Source of the DNA: Selenomonas sp.
GTDB lineage: Bacteria; Bacillota; Negativicutes; Selenomonadales; Selenomonadaceae
Assembly: GCA_018052705.1 (NCBI GenBank)
Contig: JAGPMW010000016.1
Location: 1-48,429 of the forward strand
DNA length: 48,429 bases
Reading direction: 5' to 3'
Of this stretch, positions 26,253 through 35,897 are shown piece by piece. The position numbers and the translations under genes are program-made. Positions within the stretch are counted from its first letter, which is position 1. Every line of letters starts with the position of its first letter. The notes under the pieces were generated by a model, which had not been told where the DNA came from, did not search any database, and saw only the letters and a list, made by a program, of their open reading frames with translations.

Positions 26253-26585
26253 ATGCGTTATCGCTGGTTTGCGGATGAGAGCAAAGAGAAAGACGAGTTC
26301 GGAATGCCGGTGAGTCGGGCTGAGTATGATGAAGCATTGCAGCGCAAGACGGTGCTATATCATCGCGGAGAATTGCTGGCGATTGCGATTGCCGCTGTGA
26401 TTCTGCTTTATGAATGGGTGACGGATGATCGCCCCTTATTATTTGTCTGTCTGTCTTTTCTTGTCTTTGAGCTCCGGCCGATTGCTCTTCATGTGCTGGG
26501 GGCTAATGGACGGGCCATTGGCAATATGCTGACGGGGTTTAGCCTAGCCATGTTTGTGGCCACATTGATGTGGACGTTCTTCTAA
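26253..26585 (+). CDS. small hypothetical membrane protein
   Basis: 110 residues, unrecognised. A charged N-terminus (about 1-40, MRYRWFADESKEKDEFG) is followed by two or three hydrophobic segments: LLAIAIAAVILLYEWV, LLFVCLSFLVFELRPIAL and MLTGFSLAMFVATLMWTFF. It begins 24 bases after the amidase with GGAGGG at the right distance, so probably one transcript. The terminator begins inside its last codons. Confidence 0.75.
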   Translation: MRYRWFADESKEKDEFGMPVSRAEYDEALQRKTVLYHRGELLAIAIAAVILLYEWVTDDRPLLFVCLSFLVFELRPIALHVLGANGRAIGNMLTGFSLAMFVATLMWTFF

Positions 26586-26612
26586 GAAAAAATCTTAGAA
26601 GGACGTTTTTTT
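26574..26612 (+). terminator. intrinsic terminator overlapping the end of the small membrane protein gene
   Basis: ACGTTCTTCTAAGA-AAAAA-TCTTAGAAGGACGT followed by TTTTTTT; one wobble pair. The TAA stop lies in the left arm. Confidence 0.9.
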
Positions 26613-26910
26613 GTTATTTGAGCGACTTTATAAAATAAAACTTATTTTATAGTTTTTTATAAATTTAGGAGGAAAAAGGGGAAACTTTATCGAATTAACT
26701 ATAATATAGAATAACTGCAGGGGATGTTCGTTTATATTGAATAAAATTGATTTAAATATAGAACACTTTGGCAGAATAAATGCTATAACGTGGCTGAAAA
26801 CGATGTTTTGTGTGTAATGACAGAGTAAACCTGTCGTTATCATAGCCAAAGCGAAGACTGGTCAATTAAGGGGTGATCGGTCTTATCATCACATCCGAGG
26901 GGGATTTTTT
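26613..26910 (+). promoter_or_regulatory. AT-rich leader of the glycogen operon
   Basis: About 300 bases without a gene. A TATAAT box lies at 26700-26705 with no good -35. Near the end a stem AAGACTGGTCA/TGATCGGTCTT (about 26853-26885, with wobble pairs) ends just before the glgC ribosome site. A further GACAG/CTGTC stem lies ahead of it. An orphan AGGAGGAAAAAGG occurs near 26668 with no start codon after it. No known riboswitch motif was recognised. Confidence 0.45.
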
Positions 26911-28065
26911 ATGAGAAAGACAGAATGCTTAGCGATGATTCTGGCAGGGGGCCAGGGAAGCCGTTTGGGAGCTTTGACGAAAAAAATCGCCAAACCAGCG
27001 GTGCCGTTTGGAGGAAAGTACCGTATCATTGATTTTCCACTCAGCAATTGTGCAAATTCGGGCATTGACAAAGTTGGGGTATTGACACAGTATCGTCCGT
27101 TGGAACTGCATAATTATCTGGCTTCAGGCAGCGCCTGGGATCTGGATAAGAAAGAAGGCGGTGTGTTTATCCTGCCACCGTATGCCCGGGAAAAAGGAGC
27201 CGACTGGTACTGCGGAACAGCAGACGCAATTTTCCAGAATCTGAATTTCATTGACGCTGCTGATCCAGATTATGTACTGATTTTATCGGGAGATCATATT
27301 TATACGATGGATTATTCATGGATGCTCAAAGCGCACAAGATGAGCAAGGCAGAAGCCACCATCGGCGTGATTGAAGTGCCTTGGGAAGAAGCACCACGCT
27401 TTGGCATCATGAATACGGATAAGACCGGCCGTATTGAAGAATTCGAAGAGAAGCCGGCGAAGCCAAGAAGCAATCTGGCATCCATGGGGATATACATTTT
27501 CAATAAGAATTTCCTTAAGAAGTATCTGGAAGAGGATGCGAAGGATGAGACGAGCAGTCATGACTTTGGCAAGAACATCATCCCGAAGATGCTGGCGGAT
27601 CAGGCGCGGCTCTATTCTTATGCTTTTGACGGCTACTGGAAGGATGTTGGTACGATTGAGAGCCTTTGGCAGGCGAATATGGATCTACTGCAGGATGTAC
27701 CGCCGTTTGAACTTAATGGGGAATGGAAAATCTACTCGTCCAATCACTCCATGCCGCCACACTATGTGGGCCCGGATGCCCGGGTCAGGAATTCGATGAT
27801 CAGCGAGGGGTCCATGATTCTGGGCGAGGTCGAGAATTCGGTGATATTCCCGGGCGTCAGGATCGGCAAGGGCGCAAAGATCACGAACTCGGTTATTATG
27901 CCATCTACGGTAATTCGTGAAAATGCGGTCGTTGATTACGCGATTGTTGCTCAGAACTGCGAAATCGTGGAAGGAGCGAAAGTCGCTGGCGATAAGGGTG
28001 CTATTACGGTAGTGGCTGAAGGCGAGACGGTAATGGCAGAAGCTGGCAGTAAGCAGGCAGGCTGA
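26911..28065 (+). CDS. glgC: Glucose-1-phosphate adenylyltransferase GlgC
   Basis: 384 residues. It makes ADP-glucose from glucose-1-phosphate and ATP, the committed step of glycogen synthesis. The nucleotide-binding motif [20 protein letters not shown] is at about 13-32, followed by [52 protein letters not shown] and [11 protein letters not shown]-terminal left-handed beta-helix starts near 290. The first gene of glgC-glgD-glgP-glgB-glgA; GAGGGGG lies before the ATG. Confidence 0.96.
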   Translation: MRKTECLAMILAGGQGSRLGALTKKIAKPAVPFGGKYRIIDFPLSNCANSGIDKVGVLTQYRPLELHNYLASGSAWDLDKKEGGVFILPPYAREKGADWYCGTADAIFQNLNFIDAADPDYVLILSGDHIYTMDYSWMLKAHKMSKAEATIGVIEVPWEEAPRFGIMNTDKTGRIEEFEEKPAKPRSNLASMGIYIFNKNFLKKYLEEDAKDETSSHDFGKNIIPKMLADQARLYSYAFDGYWKDVGTIESLWQANMDLLQDVPPFELNGEWKIYSSNHSMPPHYVGPDARVRNSMISEGSMILGEVENSVIFPGVRIGKGAKITNSVIMPSTVIRENAVVDYAIVAQNCEIVEGAKVAGDKGAITVVAEGETVMAEAGSKQAG

Positions 28066-28109
28066 TTTTTAATCCATTAAGTCTAAATACAGCGAGGAGT
28101 GGATAAAAA

Positions 28110-29216
28110 TTGAAAACAGTAATGGGGATTATCAATCTTCAGGAAGATAATAGTTTGGTTCGTGAGTTGGCAGGCCGCCGCGCGGTGGAGTCGATTCCGT
28201 TTGCTGGCCGTTACCGCTTGATCGATTTTGCTTTATCCAGTATGGTGAATTCGGATATCCAAAATGTTGGCATCATGCTGCCGGACAGCCCGCGCTCGGT
28301 ACTGGATCACCTTCGGTCCGGCAAGGACTGGGATCTGGCCCGCCGCCACGATGGCTTGTTCTATCTGCCGGCAGCGGTTGAAAAGGACGTTGCCCGCAAG
28401 GGAGACCTGAAGAATTTTTATCATGATCTGGACTATTTTGAGCATAGTTCGCAGCGCTATGTCCTGCTCGCCGGTGGCAGTTTCGTCTATAATGTCGATT
28501 TCCGGGAGTTATTCCGTTTTCATCAAAATACGGATGCCGATATTACGATGATATACTATACGGCAGCAGAGGAGAATATGGGGCGCAATGTCGTGGTGGA
28601 GACCGCAAAGAACGGTCTGGTGACCGATATTGCCGAGAAGCCGGCGATCTATGATGGCTCAAAGGTTGCCATGGGGGTTTACCTTATGGAGAAGCGCGTG
28701 TTTGTAGATATGGTCCGCTATACCTATGAGCATGGCGGACAGGATCTGCTGATGGACGGGATTATTCGCCGGGCCGTTGATTATAATATCTATGCGGTCG
28801 AGCATGATGGCTATGTCGCGCATGTAGATTCTACAGCGGCTTATTATAAAGCCAATATGGATATTCTGCAGCCCAGGATATGGGAAGAGCTTTTCATGGG
28901 CGAAAATTCTATCTATACCAAGGCCAAGGATGAAGTGCCTGTCCAGTACAAGGCGACGGCTGACGTGAAGAATTCACTGATTGCCAACGGCAGCGTCATC
29001 CGGGGTGAGGTCGAGAACAGCATCTTGTTCCGAGGCGTCACTGTCGGCAAGGATGTCAAGATCAAAAACTCAATCATCATGCAGAAATGCGATATCCAGG
29101 ATGGCGCACTGGTTGAGAATGTGATCTGTGATAAAAATGTGGTGATTACCAAGGAGAAGTGGCTGAAGGGGGCGCAGAGTTACCCGCTTATTGTCACGAA
29201 AAATGTTGTGATTTGA
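28110..29216 (+). CDS. glgD: GlgD, regulatory-type subunit of ADP-glucose pyrophosphorylase
   Basis: 368 residues from the TTG at 28110, which follows GAGGAG. It resembles GlgC in fold (RAVESIPFAGRYRLIDFALS and a C-terminal beta-helix with repeated GxV/IxGxVxNS units). However, the N-terminal GGxGxRL nucleotide loop is replaced by IINLQEDNSLVRELAG. In Firmicutes GlgD is typically catalytically weak or inactive alone but raises activity of GlgC in a heteromer. 44 bases after glgC. Confidence 0.94.
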   Translation: MKTVMGIINLQEDNSLVRELAGRRAVESIPFAGRYRLIDFALSSMVNSDIQNVGIMLPDSPRSVLDHLRSGKDWDLARRHDGLFYLPAAVEKDVARKGDLKNFYHDLDYFEHSSQRYVLLAGGSFVYNVDFRELFRFHQNTDADITMIYYTAAEENMGRNVVVETAKNGLVTDIAEKPAIYDGSKVAMGVYLMEKRVFVDMVRYTYEHGGQDLLMDGIIRRAVDYNIYAVEHDGYVAHVDSTAAYYKANMDILQPRIWEELFMGENSIYTKAKDEVPVQYKATADVKNSLIANGSVIRGEVENSILFRGVTVGKDVKIKNSIIMQKCDIQDGALVENVICDKNVVITKEKWLKGAQSYPLIVTKNVVI

Positions 29217-29324
29217 TGTTGCGTTTAGCCGTTGTAAATAGATTTGGCTGCTTATACCAGGCAGGGGCTGATTTACAGCGGCTTTTCTGGTTCCCATACA
29301 GTGGGAAAAAGGGGAGTGTTTTAT

Positions 29325-31790
29325 TTGCCAAGGGAGAAAAAAGAAAAAAAGCAGAGAGACCGCGCATTTGAGAAAATAAAGGAGGCGCTGAAGGCGCGTT
29401 TTGTCAATACGGCCCATATTATGTGGGGGCGCGATCTGGATGAATTGACTTCCAATGAAATTTATCAGACTGTAGCTGCTACTGCGAAACAATATATTTC
29501 AGAAAACTGGATCAAGACCAATAAGATGTATGCAGAACGTCAGGAAAAACAGGTCTATTATTTCTCAATCGAGTTCCTGATGGGGCGGCTGTTGAAGTCG
29601 AATCTGATGAATCTGGGACTGCAGGAAGTCGTTGCCGAAGTACTCGAAGATTTCAAGCTGGATCTCAGCAAGACCTTTGAAGAAGAACCAGATGCCGGGC
29701 TGGGTAATGGCGGCCTCGGGCGGCTGGCAGCCTGCTTCATCGATTCGATGGCAGCTCACAGCCTGCCGGGGCATGGCTGCAGTATCCGCTATCAGTATGG
29801 CCTGTTTGAACAGAAAATCATTGACGGCAATCAGGTTGAGATTCCGGATAACTGGCTGAAGGACGGATTTGCCTGGGAGTACCGCAAAACCGATAAGGCA
29901 ATTGATGTCAATTTCAATGGCAATGCCTATATGAAGCCGATGCCTGACGGCAGCCTCAAACTCGTCTATGAGAATCCGATGACGGTTATGGCTGTGCCCT
30001 ATGATGTACCAATTGTCGGCTATCGCAACAAGACGGTCAATACACTGCGTCTCTGGAATGCCGAAGTGAATCGGGATTTCTCAGACTATGGGCTGCTGAC
30101 GCAGGAACAAATGCGGCAAAAAAACGAATACCGTCTGTTCGTCGAGAGCATTACGCGGTATCTGTATCCGGACGACAGCACCTATGATGGCCGTCGGATG
30201 CGTCTGATCCAGGAATATTTCATGACCTCAGCCGGAGTGCAGAGCATTGTTCGTCATTATAAGAAGACGGGTATGGATATCCATGATTTTGCGCAGAAGA
30301 TTGCGATTCATATCAATGATACCCATCCGGCAGTAGCCGTGGCTGAGCTCATGCGAATCCTGATCGATGTGGAAGGTCTTGAATGGAATGCAGCCTGGGC
30401 AATCACCAAGGGAACTATTGCCTATACGAATCATACGATCATGCCGGAGGCACTGGAGCGTTGGCCGGTGGATATGTTCCGCACACTGCTGCCGCGAATC
30501 TATATGATTGTTGAGGAAATCAACCGTCGGCATCTGGAGGAAGTTCGCGACCGCTATCCGGATAATGAAGACAAAGTCCGGGCAATGTCGATTATTCAGG
30601 ATGATATGGTCCATATGTCGAGACTGGCAATCGTCGGCGGACATAGTGTCAATGGTGTGGCAAAGATACATACGGATATCCTGAAATCGACCACGCTGCA
30701 TGATTTCTATGAATATAATCCAAAGATGTTCAATAACAAGACCAATGGCATTACGCATCGACGCTGGCTCATGGGCGCCAATCCGGAGTTGTCGGATCTT
30801 ATTGATGCGACACTCGGCAGCCGCCGCTGGCACAGCCATCCAGAGCAGCTGGACCTGCTTAATGATTACGTCGATAATAAGCCGTTCCTGTCTGATTTGG
30901 CCAAGATCAAGCGTCTGCGTAAGGCCTCGCTGGCTCAGTATGTACAGGAACATAATGGTCTTGCAATCGATCCGGATTCGATTTTTGATATTCAGGTCAA
31001 GCGAATCCATTCTTATAAGCGTCAGCTTATGAATATCCTGCACATCATGTATCAGTATCGTCAGCTCAAGACAGATAAGCATTTCGATATGCTGCCCACG
31101 ACCTATATATTTGGCGGCAAGGCAGCTCCGGGATATTATATTGCCAAAGAGACCATCCGGCTGATCAACGCAGTGGCGGCCAAAGTGAATCACGATAAGA
31201 GCATCAAGGGAAAGATCAAGATCGTCTTCATCGAGAATTTTGGGGTATCGATTGGCGAGATCGTCTATCCGGCGGCTGACGTCAGTGAACAAATTTCGAC
31301 AGCATCGAAAGAAGCCTCGGGTACCGGCAATATGAAATTCATGATGAACGGTGCGATTACGCTTGGTACACTTGACGGTGCCAATGTGGAGATCCGTGAG
31401 GCGGTTGGTGACGAGCATTGCGTGATCTTTGGACTGACCGCCGAGGAAGTGCTGAGTTATTATGAAAATGGCACTTATTCGGCCTGGGAGGAATATAATA
31501 CGAATATGAAGCTGCGGGCAACGCTCAACCAGCTCGTAGATGGCAGCTATGGCGATTTCCGTTCGCTGTTTGATTATGAGGTTCATGCGAATGATGAGTT
31601 CTTCATCCTGAAAGATTTCGATGCGTATGCTGAGGGCCATGAAGAGATTATGCGCCGTTATGCTAAACAATATGCATGGCTGAAGTCTTCAGCAATGAAT
31701 ATTGCAAATTCCGGCCGGTTCTCCTCGGACCGGACAATCGACGAGTATGCGAGTGAAATCTGGCAGGTTAAGCAAGTGCTGATTCCCTGA
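29325..31790 (+). CDS. glgP: Glycogen phosphorylase GlgP
   Basis: 821 residues from the TTG at 29325, which has GGGGAG 8 bases upstream; the frame is open for 27 more codons but without a good site. GT35 family: it releases glucose-1-phosphate from alpha-1,4 ends. Seen: YYFSIEFLMGRLL, the DAGLGNGGLGRLAACFIDS block, HINDTHPAVAVAELMR, TNHTIMPEALERWP and IQVKRIHSYKRQLMN. The pyridoxal-phosphate motif EASGTGNMKFMMNG has the Schiff-base K671. The N-terminus is rich in Lys/Arg/Glu. Regulatory phosphorylation sites of animal enzymes are absent, as usual for bacteria. Confidence 0.96.
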   Translation: MPREKKEKKQRDRAFEKIKEALKARFVNTAHIMWGRDLDELTSNEIYQTVAATAKQYISENWIKTNKMYAERQEKQVYYFSIEFLMGRLLKSNLMNLGLQEVVAEVLEDFKLDLSKTFEEEPDAGLGNGGLGRLAACFIDSMAAHSLPGHGCSIRYQYGLFEQKIIDGNQVEIPDNWLKDGFAWEYRKTDKAIDVNFNGNAYMKPMPDGSLKLVYENPMTVMAVPYDVPIVGYRNKTVNTLRLWNAEVNRDFSDYGLLTQEQMRQKNEYRLFVESITRYLYPDDSTYDGRRMRLIQEYFMTSAGVQSIVRHYKKTGMDIHDFAQKIAIHINDTHPAVAVAELMRILIDVEGLEWNAAWAITKGTIAYTNHTIMPEALERWPVDMFRTLLPRIYMIVEEINRRHLEEVRDRYPDNEDKVRAMSIIQDDMVHMSRLAIVGGHSVNGVAKIHTDILKSTTLHDFYEYNPKMFNNKTNGITHRRWLMGANPELSDLIDATLGSRRWHSHPEQLDLLNDYVDNKPFLSDLAKIKRLRKASLAQYVQEHNGLAIDPDSIFDIQVKRIHSYKRQLMNILHIMYQYRQLKTDKHFDMLPTTYIFGGKAAPGYYIAKETIRLINAVAAKVNHDKSIKGKIKIVFIENFGVSIGEIVYPAADVSEQISTASKEASGTGNMKFMMNGAITLGTLDGANVEIREAVGDEHCVIFGLTAEEVLSYYENGTYSAWEEYNTNMKLRATLNQLVDGSYGDFRSLFDYEVHANDEFFILKDFDAYAEGHEEIMRRYAKQYAWLKSSAMNIANSGRFSSDRTIDEYASEIWQVKQVLIP

Positions 31791-31898
31791 GCGGGAGGAA
31801 GCGGACCAGCTGGTGTTTAGCGTTGCTGCAGATAAGCAGCGGAAAATGTATGTCTGTTGGGGGACCGGCATATGTTCTGCTTTTAAAGGAGGATTATC

Positions 31899-34328
31899 TT
31901 GAAAACTTCAGATTTAAGTGAGTTTGATCGCTATTTGTTTCATCAGGGGACGAACTATCATGCCTATGAAATGCTGGGCGCTCATTTTATAGAAGAAAAT
32001 GGGAAGAAAGGTGTTCGGTTTGCCGTATGGGCGCCGCATGCAGCGTCGGTCAGTGTAGTGGGTGACTTCAATCAGTGGGACACCCGCGTGAACATCATGC
32101 AGAAAAATGCCGATGGTGAAATCTGGGAAATTTTCATCGAGAATCTTGAAGAGGGGGAAATCTACAAGTATGCCATAGAGCCCCAGTGGGGCGGACCCCA
32201 TATTATGAAAGCCGACCCGTATGGATTCATGGCAGAGAAAAAGCCGAATACGGCCTCGGCGCTATATGATCTCAATCACTATAGCTGGAATGATGTTGTA
32301 TGGAATGAGAAGAAGAGCAAGGAGTCGTCATATGAGCGGCCGATGCTTATCTATGAGGTTCATGCAGGTTCCTGGCGCCGCAATGCTGAGGGGGAGTATC
32401 TTTCTTATCGGGAACTTGCTACTCAACTGATTGATTATGTCAAGGATATGAGCTATACCCATATTGAATTCCTGCCCTTGTGTGAGCATCCGTTTGATGG
32501 GTCATGGGGCTATCAGGCGACTGGATACTATGCCGTTACCAGCCGCTATGGTACGCCGGATGATTTCCGTTATCTGGTGGATTATGCGCATCAGAATGGT
32601 ATTGGCATCATCATGGACTGGGTTCCGGGACATTTCTGCAAGGATGAGCAGGGCCTGCGCCATTTCGATGGTGAGACGCTCTATGAATCCGATAATGAGC
32701 AGCGTGCGGAAAACTGGGAATGGGGAACCACGAACTTTGACTATGGGCGTACCGAGGTTCAGAGTTTCCTGATATCCAATGCGATGTTCTGGTTCGAGGA
32801 GTTCCACATCGATGGACTGCGGATCGATGCGGTAGCGAATATGCTGTATCTGAACTATGGCCGTAAAGACGGGCAGTGGGTGCCGAATAAATACGGCGAT
32901 AGCGGCAACCTCGAAGCGATGGAGTTCCTGCGGAAACTCAATGAGGCCATTTTCAAGTTTCATCCGCAGGCCCTGATGCTGGCCGAGGAATCAACGTCGT
33001 GGCCGCTGATTTCCAAGCCGGTCTATCTTGGCGGTATGGGTTTCAACTATAAGTGGAATATGGGCTGGATGAATGATATGCTTAAATATATCAGCCTTGA
33101 TCCAGTCTATCGCAAGTGGAATCATGACAAAGTGACCTTTTCCTTCATGTATGCATTTTCCGAGAATTTCGTCTTGCCATTATCGCATGATGAGGTTGTC
33201 CATGGCAAATGCTCGCTGATCAGCAAGATGCCAGGAGATTACTGGCAGAAATTTGCGGGTCTCCGGACATTCTTTGGCTACTGGATGGCTCATCCGGGAA
33301 AGAAACTTCTGTTCATGGGCGGTGAGTTCGGCCAGTTCATTGAGTGGAACTATGAAGACAGCCTTGATTGGCATTTGGTACAGCAGTATGATATGCATGC
33401 GAAGATGCTGGCCTATTCAAAGGCACTCAATGCCTTCTATCTGGACCATAAATCCTTCTGGCAGGTTGATTTTGACTGGAATGGTTTTCAGTGGATCAAC
33501 CCGGATGACAACAACAACAGCGTGGTGTCGTTCATCCGCAAGGCTGAGGACAGTAATGATTTCATTATTGCTGTCTGCAATTTTACGGCGCAGGTACATC
33601 ATGACTATCGCATTGGCGTGCCGGCAAAAGGGCGCTATATTGAAGTTTTCAACTCGGATGACGAGTCATTCGGTGGCAGCGGTGTGAAGAATGAAGGCGG
33701 GCTCATGAGTCAGGATGTTCCCTGGAATAATCGGGAACAGTCGCTGGTGCTGACCGTCCCGCCACTCGCAACCATCTATCTGCAACTGTCGGTGCAGGCT
33801 GGCAGTAAAGCGTCTTTTCCTGAGGCTGCAACGACCGTAGAGGCCAGGGGCCATGAGGATATTACGGAAGGCAAAGAAGCGGCCGAAGCAGCCGAAGTCA
33901 AAAAGACAGTCCGAAAAACAGCGGCGAAGAAGACAACGAAGAAGACCTCTGCCAAGACGACGACTACAGCTAAAGCGGCGAAGACAAGCGCTGCAAAAAA
34001 GACCGCGGCAAAGAAAACGACAGCGAAGAAGACCGCCTCCAGGACGGCAGCAAAGAAAACTGCGGTAAAGGATACCGCGGACAAGGAGACTGTTGCCAAA
34101 AAGACAACGAAGAAGACCGTGACAACTGCGGTGGGGACGACTGAGGAAAAGGCTGTGGCAGCGAAGAAGCCTAGAAAACGGACCACAAAGGCAAAAGCGG
34201 AAAAGGGTATGGAGTCGGCTCCGGCCAAGAAAACAGTAACAGCTAAAACCAGAAAGAAAGTCTCGACCACCAGGAAGGCAGCTGTTGATGCTGAATCTGA
34301 TGTGAAGAAAGATGCAGTCAACGACTGA
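31899..34328 (+). CDS. glgB: Glycogen branching enzyme GlgB with a Lys/Ala/Thr-rich, histone-H1-like C-terminal tail
   Basis: 809 residues from the TTG at 31899 (AGGAGG upstream), against about 630-730 for usual GlgB. The core is complete: a CBM48 domain (about 30-120; FAVWAPHAASVSVVGDFNQW), then a GH13 barrel with nucleophile D310 (LRIDAVANM), acid/base E363 (LAEEST) and D431 (SHDEVVHGK), spaced exactly as E. coli D405/E458/D526. The all-beta domain ends near residue 630 (LATIYLQL). A tail of about 180 residues follows. From K668 on it is nearly all Lys, Ala and Thr, with units like AAKKTTKKT and KKTAAKKTTAKKT, resembling histone-H1/AlgP-type nucleic-acid-binding tails. The tail is in frame and ends just before glgA. 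Its role is unknown. Confidence 0.95.
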   Translation: MKTSDLSEFDRYLFHQGTNYHAYEMLGAHFIEENGKKGVRFAVWAPHAASVSVVGDFNQWDTRVNIMQKNADGEIWEIFIENLEEGEIYKYAIEPQWGGPHIMKADPYGFMAEKKPNTASALYDLNHYSWNDVVWNEKKSKESSYERPMLIYEVHAGSWRRNAEGEYLSYRELATQLIDYVKDMSYTHIEFLPLCEHPFDGSWGYQATGYYAVTSRYGTPDDFRYLVDYAHQNGIGIIMDWVPGHFCKDEQGLRHFDGETLYESDNEQRAENWEWGTTNFDYGRTEVQSFLISNAMFWFEEFHIDGLRIDAVANMLYLNYGRKDGQWVPNKYGDSGNLEAMEFLRKLNEAIFKFHPQALMLAEESTSWPLISKPVYLGGMGFNYKWNMGWMNDMLKYISLDPVYRKWNHDKVTFSFMYAFSENFVLPLSHDEVVHGKCSLISKMPGDYWQKFAGLRTFFGYWMAHPGKKLLFMGGEFGQFIEWNYEDSLDWHLVQQYDMHAKMLAYSKALNAFYLDHKSFWQVDFDWNGFQWINPDDNNNSVVSFIRKAEDSNDFIIAVCNFTAQVHHDYRIGVPAKGRYIEVFNSDDESFGGSGVKNEGGLMSQDVPWNNREQSLVLTVPPLATIYLQLSVQAGSKASFPEAATTVEARGHEDITEGKEAAEAAEVKKTVRKTAAKKTTKKTSAKTTTTAKAAKTSAAKKTAAKKTTAKKTASRTAAKKTAVKDTADKETVAKKTTKKTVTTAVGTTEEKAVAAKKPRKRTTKAKAEKGMESAPAKKTVTAKTRKKVSTTRKAAVDAESDVKKDAVND

Positions 34329-34341
34329 AGTCAATGACTTT

Positions 34342-34370
34342 CTCCGGCCTATGACGACTATAGGCCGGAG
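34342..34370 (+). promoter_or_regulatory. hairpin between glgB and glgA
   Basis: CTCCGGCCTAT-GACGACT-ATAGGCCGGAG, a perfect 11-bp stem just upstream of the glgA ribosome site and with no T run. Probably an mRNA-stability or translation-level element rather than a terminator. Confidence 0.6.
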
Positions 34371-34392
34371 GATGATGAGGAGGATAAGCAGA

Positions 34393-35829
34393 ATGAAAGT
34401 TCTTTATGTAGCATCTGAAGCGGTACCATTTGCCAAGACGGGCGGACTGGCTGACGTAGCAGGTTCCCTGCCGACGGCACTTCATGAGGATGGGGTGGAC
34501 ATACGGGTAATCATGCCGAAATTTGGCATAATCGGTGAGCAGTATACGGCGGATATGGAACATGTCTACGATGGAGAGATTCATGTAGCCTGGCGTACGA
34601 AATATGTCGGACTCGACAAATGCGAAAAAGATGGTGTCACGTATTACTTTGTAGACAATATGGAGTACTTCGGCCGTGAAGGCCTCTATGGGTATGATGA
34701 TGATGCCGAGCGCTTTGCTTTTTTCAGCCGGGCTGTGCTGGAATTGCTGCCGGTCATTGATTTCTGGCCCGATGTCATTCATACGAATGACTGGCACGCC
34801 GGTCTTGTGAATGTATTCCTCAAACTCAATTACATGGCCGATGAACGTTACCAGCATATCAAGACCCTGTATACGATCCATAATCTAAAATATCAGGGTG
34901 TGTTCCCGAAAGAGACGATGAGCGATGTTCTGGGGCTTGACTGGAAGTATTTCTCCAATGGGGATCTGGAATTTTACGATGCTGTGAATTTCATGAAGGG
35001 CGGACTGGTCTACGCAGACTATATCTCGACGGTCAGCCGGACCTATGCTGAGGAAATCCAGTATGAGTATTTTGGCGAGCATCTGGATGGGCTGCTGCGC
35101 AGCCGCCGCGATAAGTTGTTCGGTATTGTGAATGGTATCGATTATAATATCTATAATCCGAGGACGGATCAGGATATTTTTGAGACTTATGATGTCAGCA
35201 GCCGCGACCGTAAGGCGGATAATAAAACCGAGCTGCAGCATTTTCTGGGACTTCCGGCTAACCGGCGTATTCCGATGGTTGCGCTGGTATCGCGGCTGGT
35301 ACCGCCCAAAGGACTGGATCTCATCGTGCGTATGATGGATGAAGTTTTGCAGCATGAAAAACTTCAGTTTGTCATATTGGGAACAGGCGATCAGGTTTAT
35401 GAGGAATGGTTCAAAGGGCTGGCCTGGCGGTTCCCAACCAAGGTTTCGGCGAATATCAAGTTCTCGAATCAACTGGCGCAGCGCATCTATGCGGCATCGG
35501 ATATCTTCCTGATGCCATCCGACTATGAACCTTGCGGCATCGGGCAGCTCATCGCTATGCGCTATGGGACGATTCCTTTGGTGCGCGAGACGGGCGGACT
35601 AAAGGATACGGTCCAGCAATATAATAAATATACGAATACCGGCAATGGCTTCGTATTCAACAAGTACAATGCTCATGAAATGATGTATGCGTTGAAGCGG
35701 GCACTCAGCGCTTATGAAAATATGGAAGAGTGGCATCACATTGTTGAACATGCCATGAGTACGGATTTCAGCTGGAAGAATTCGGCTAAAGAGTACAAGA
35801 AGCTGTATGAGCAGTTGATTGCTGAATAA
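34393..35829 (+). CDS. glgA: Glycogen synthase GlgA
   Basis: 478 residues from ATG 34393 (GAGGAGG upstream), as for the family. GT5 enzyme adding glucose from ADP-glucose to alpha-1,4-glucan ends. Seen: the ADP-glucose-binding SEAVPFAKTGGLADVAGSLP at the N-terminus, HTNDWHAGLVNVFLK, TIHNLKYQGVFP, GIVNGIDYNIYNP, and the C-terminal catalytic-Glu region SDYEPCGIGQLIAMRYGTIP with VRETGGLKDTV. In-frame upstream sequence overlaps the end of glgB but has no good start signal. Confidence 0.96.
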   Translation: MKVLYVASEAVPFAKTGGLADVAGSLPTALHEDGVDIRVIMPKFGIIGEQYTADMEHVYDGEIHVAWRTKYVGLDKCEKDGVTYYFVDNMEYFGREGLYGYDDDAERFAFFSRAVLELLPVIDFWPDVIHTNDWHAGLVNVFLKLNYMADERYQHIKTLYTIHNLKYQGVFPKETMSDVLGLDWKYFSNGDLEFYDAVNFMKGGLVYADYISTVSRTYAEEIQYEYFGEHLDGLLRSRRDKLFGIVNGIDYNIYNPRTDQDIFETYDVSSRDRKADNKTELQHFLGLPANRRIPMVALVSRLVPPKGLDLIVRMMDEVLQHEKLQFVILGTGDQVYEEWFKGLAWRFPTKVSANIKFSNQLAQRIYAASDIFLMPSDYEPCGIGQLIAMRYGTIPLVRETGGLKDTVQQYNKYTNTGNGFVFNKYNAHEMMYALKRALSAYENMEEWHHIVEHAMSTDFSWKNSAKEYKKLYEQLIAE

Positions 35830-35839
35830 TAGAGCACGA

Positions 35840-35876
35840 ACTTTAAGGGGCGGCAATTGCTTTGCCGCCCTTAAGT
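35840..35876 (+). promoter_or_regulatory. stem-loop between glgA and the GH13-GH77 gene
   Basis: ACTT-TAAGGGGCGGCAA and TTGCCGCCCTTAAGT pair with two bulged bases (loop TTGCT). There is no clear T run, and the next gene's ribosome site (ATAGGAGC) follows within 10 bases. Read-through with partial termination is likely. Confidence 0.5.
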
Positions 35877-35897
35877 GCAGGAATAGGAGCGATTTAT

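Noticed and set aside
30228..31670. 480-codon minus-strand frame opposite glgP
   Set aside because: It lies entirely within glgP, whose conserved motifs are certain; the product has no domain and is a shadow of biased codon use.
33666..34334. Long minus-strand frames (181-222 codons) opposite the glgB tail
   Set aside because: They mirror the Lys/Ala/Thr repeat DNA; the products are low-complexity (Phe/Leu/Cys/Ser or Val/Phe/Ala), lack a ribosome site and lie wholly inside glgB.
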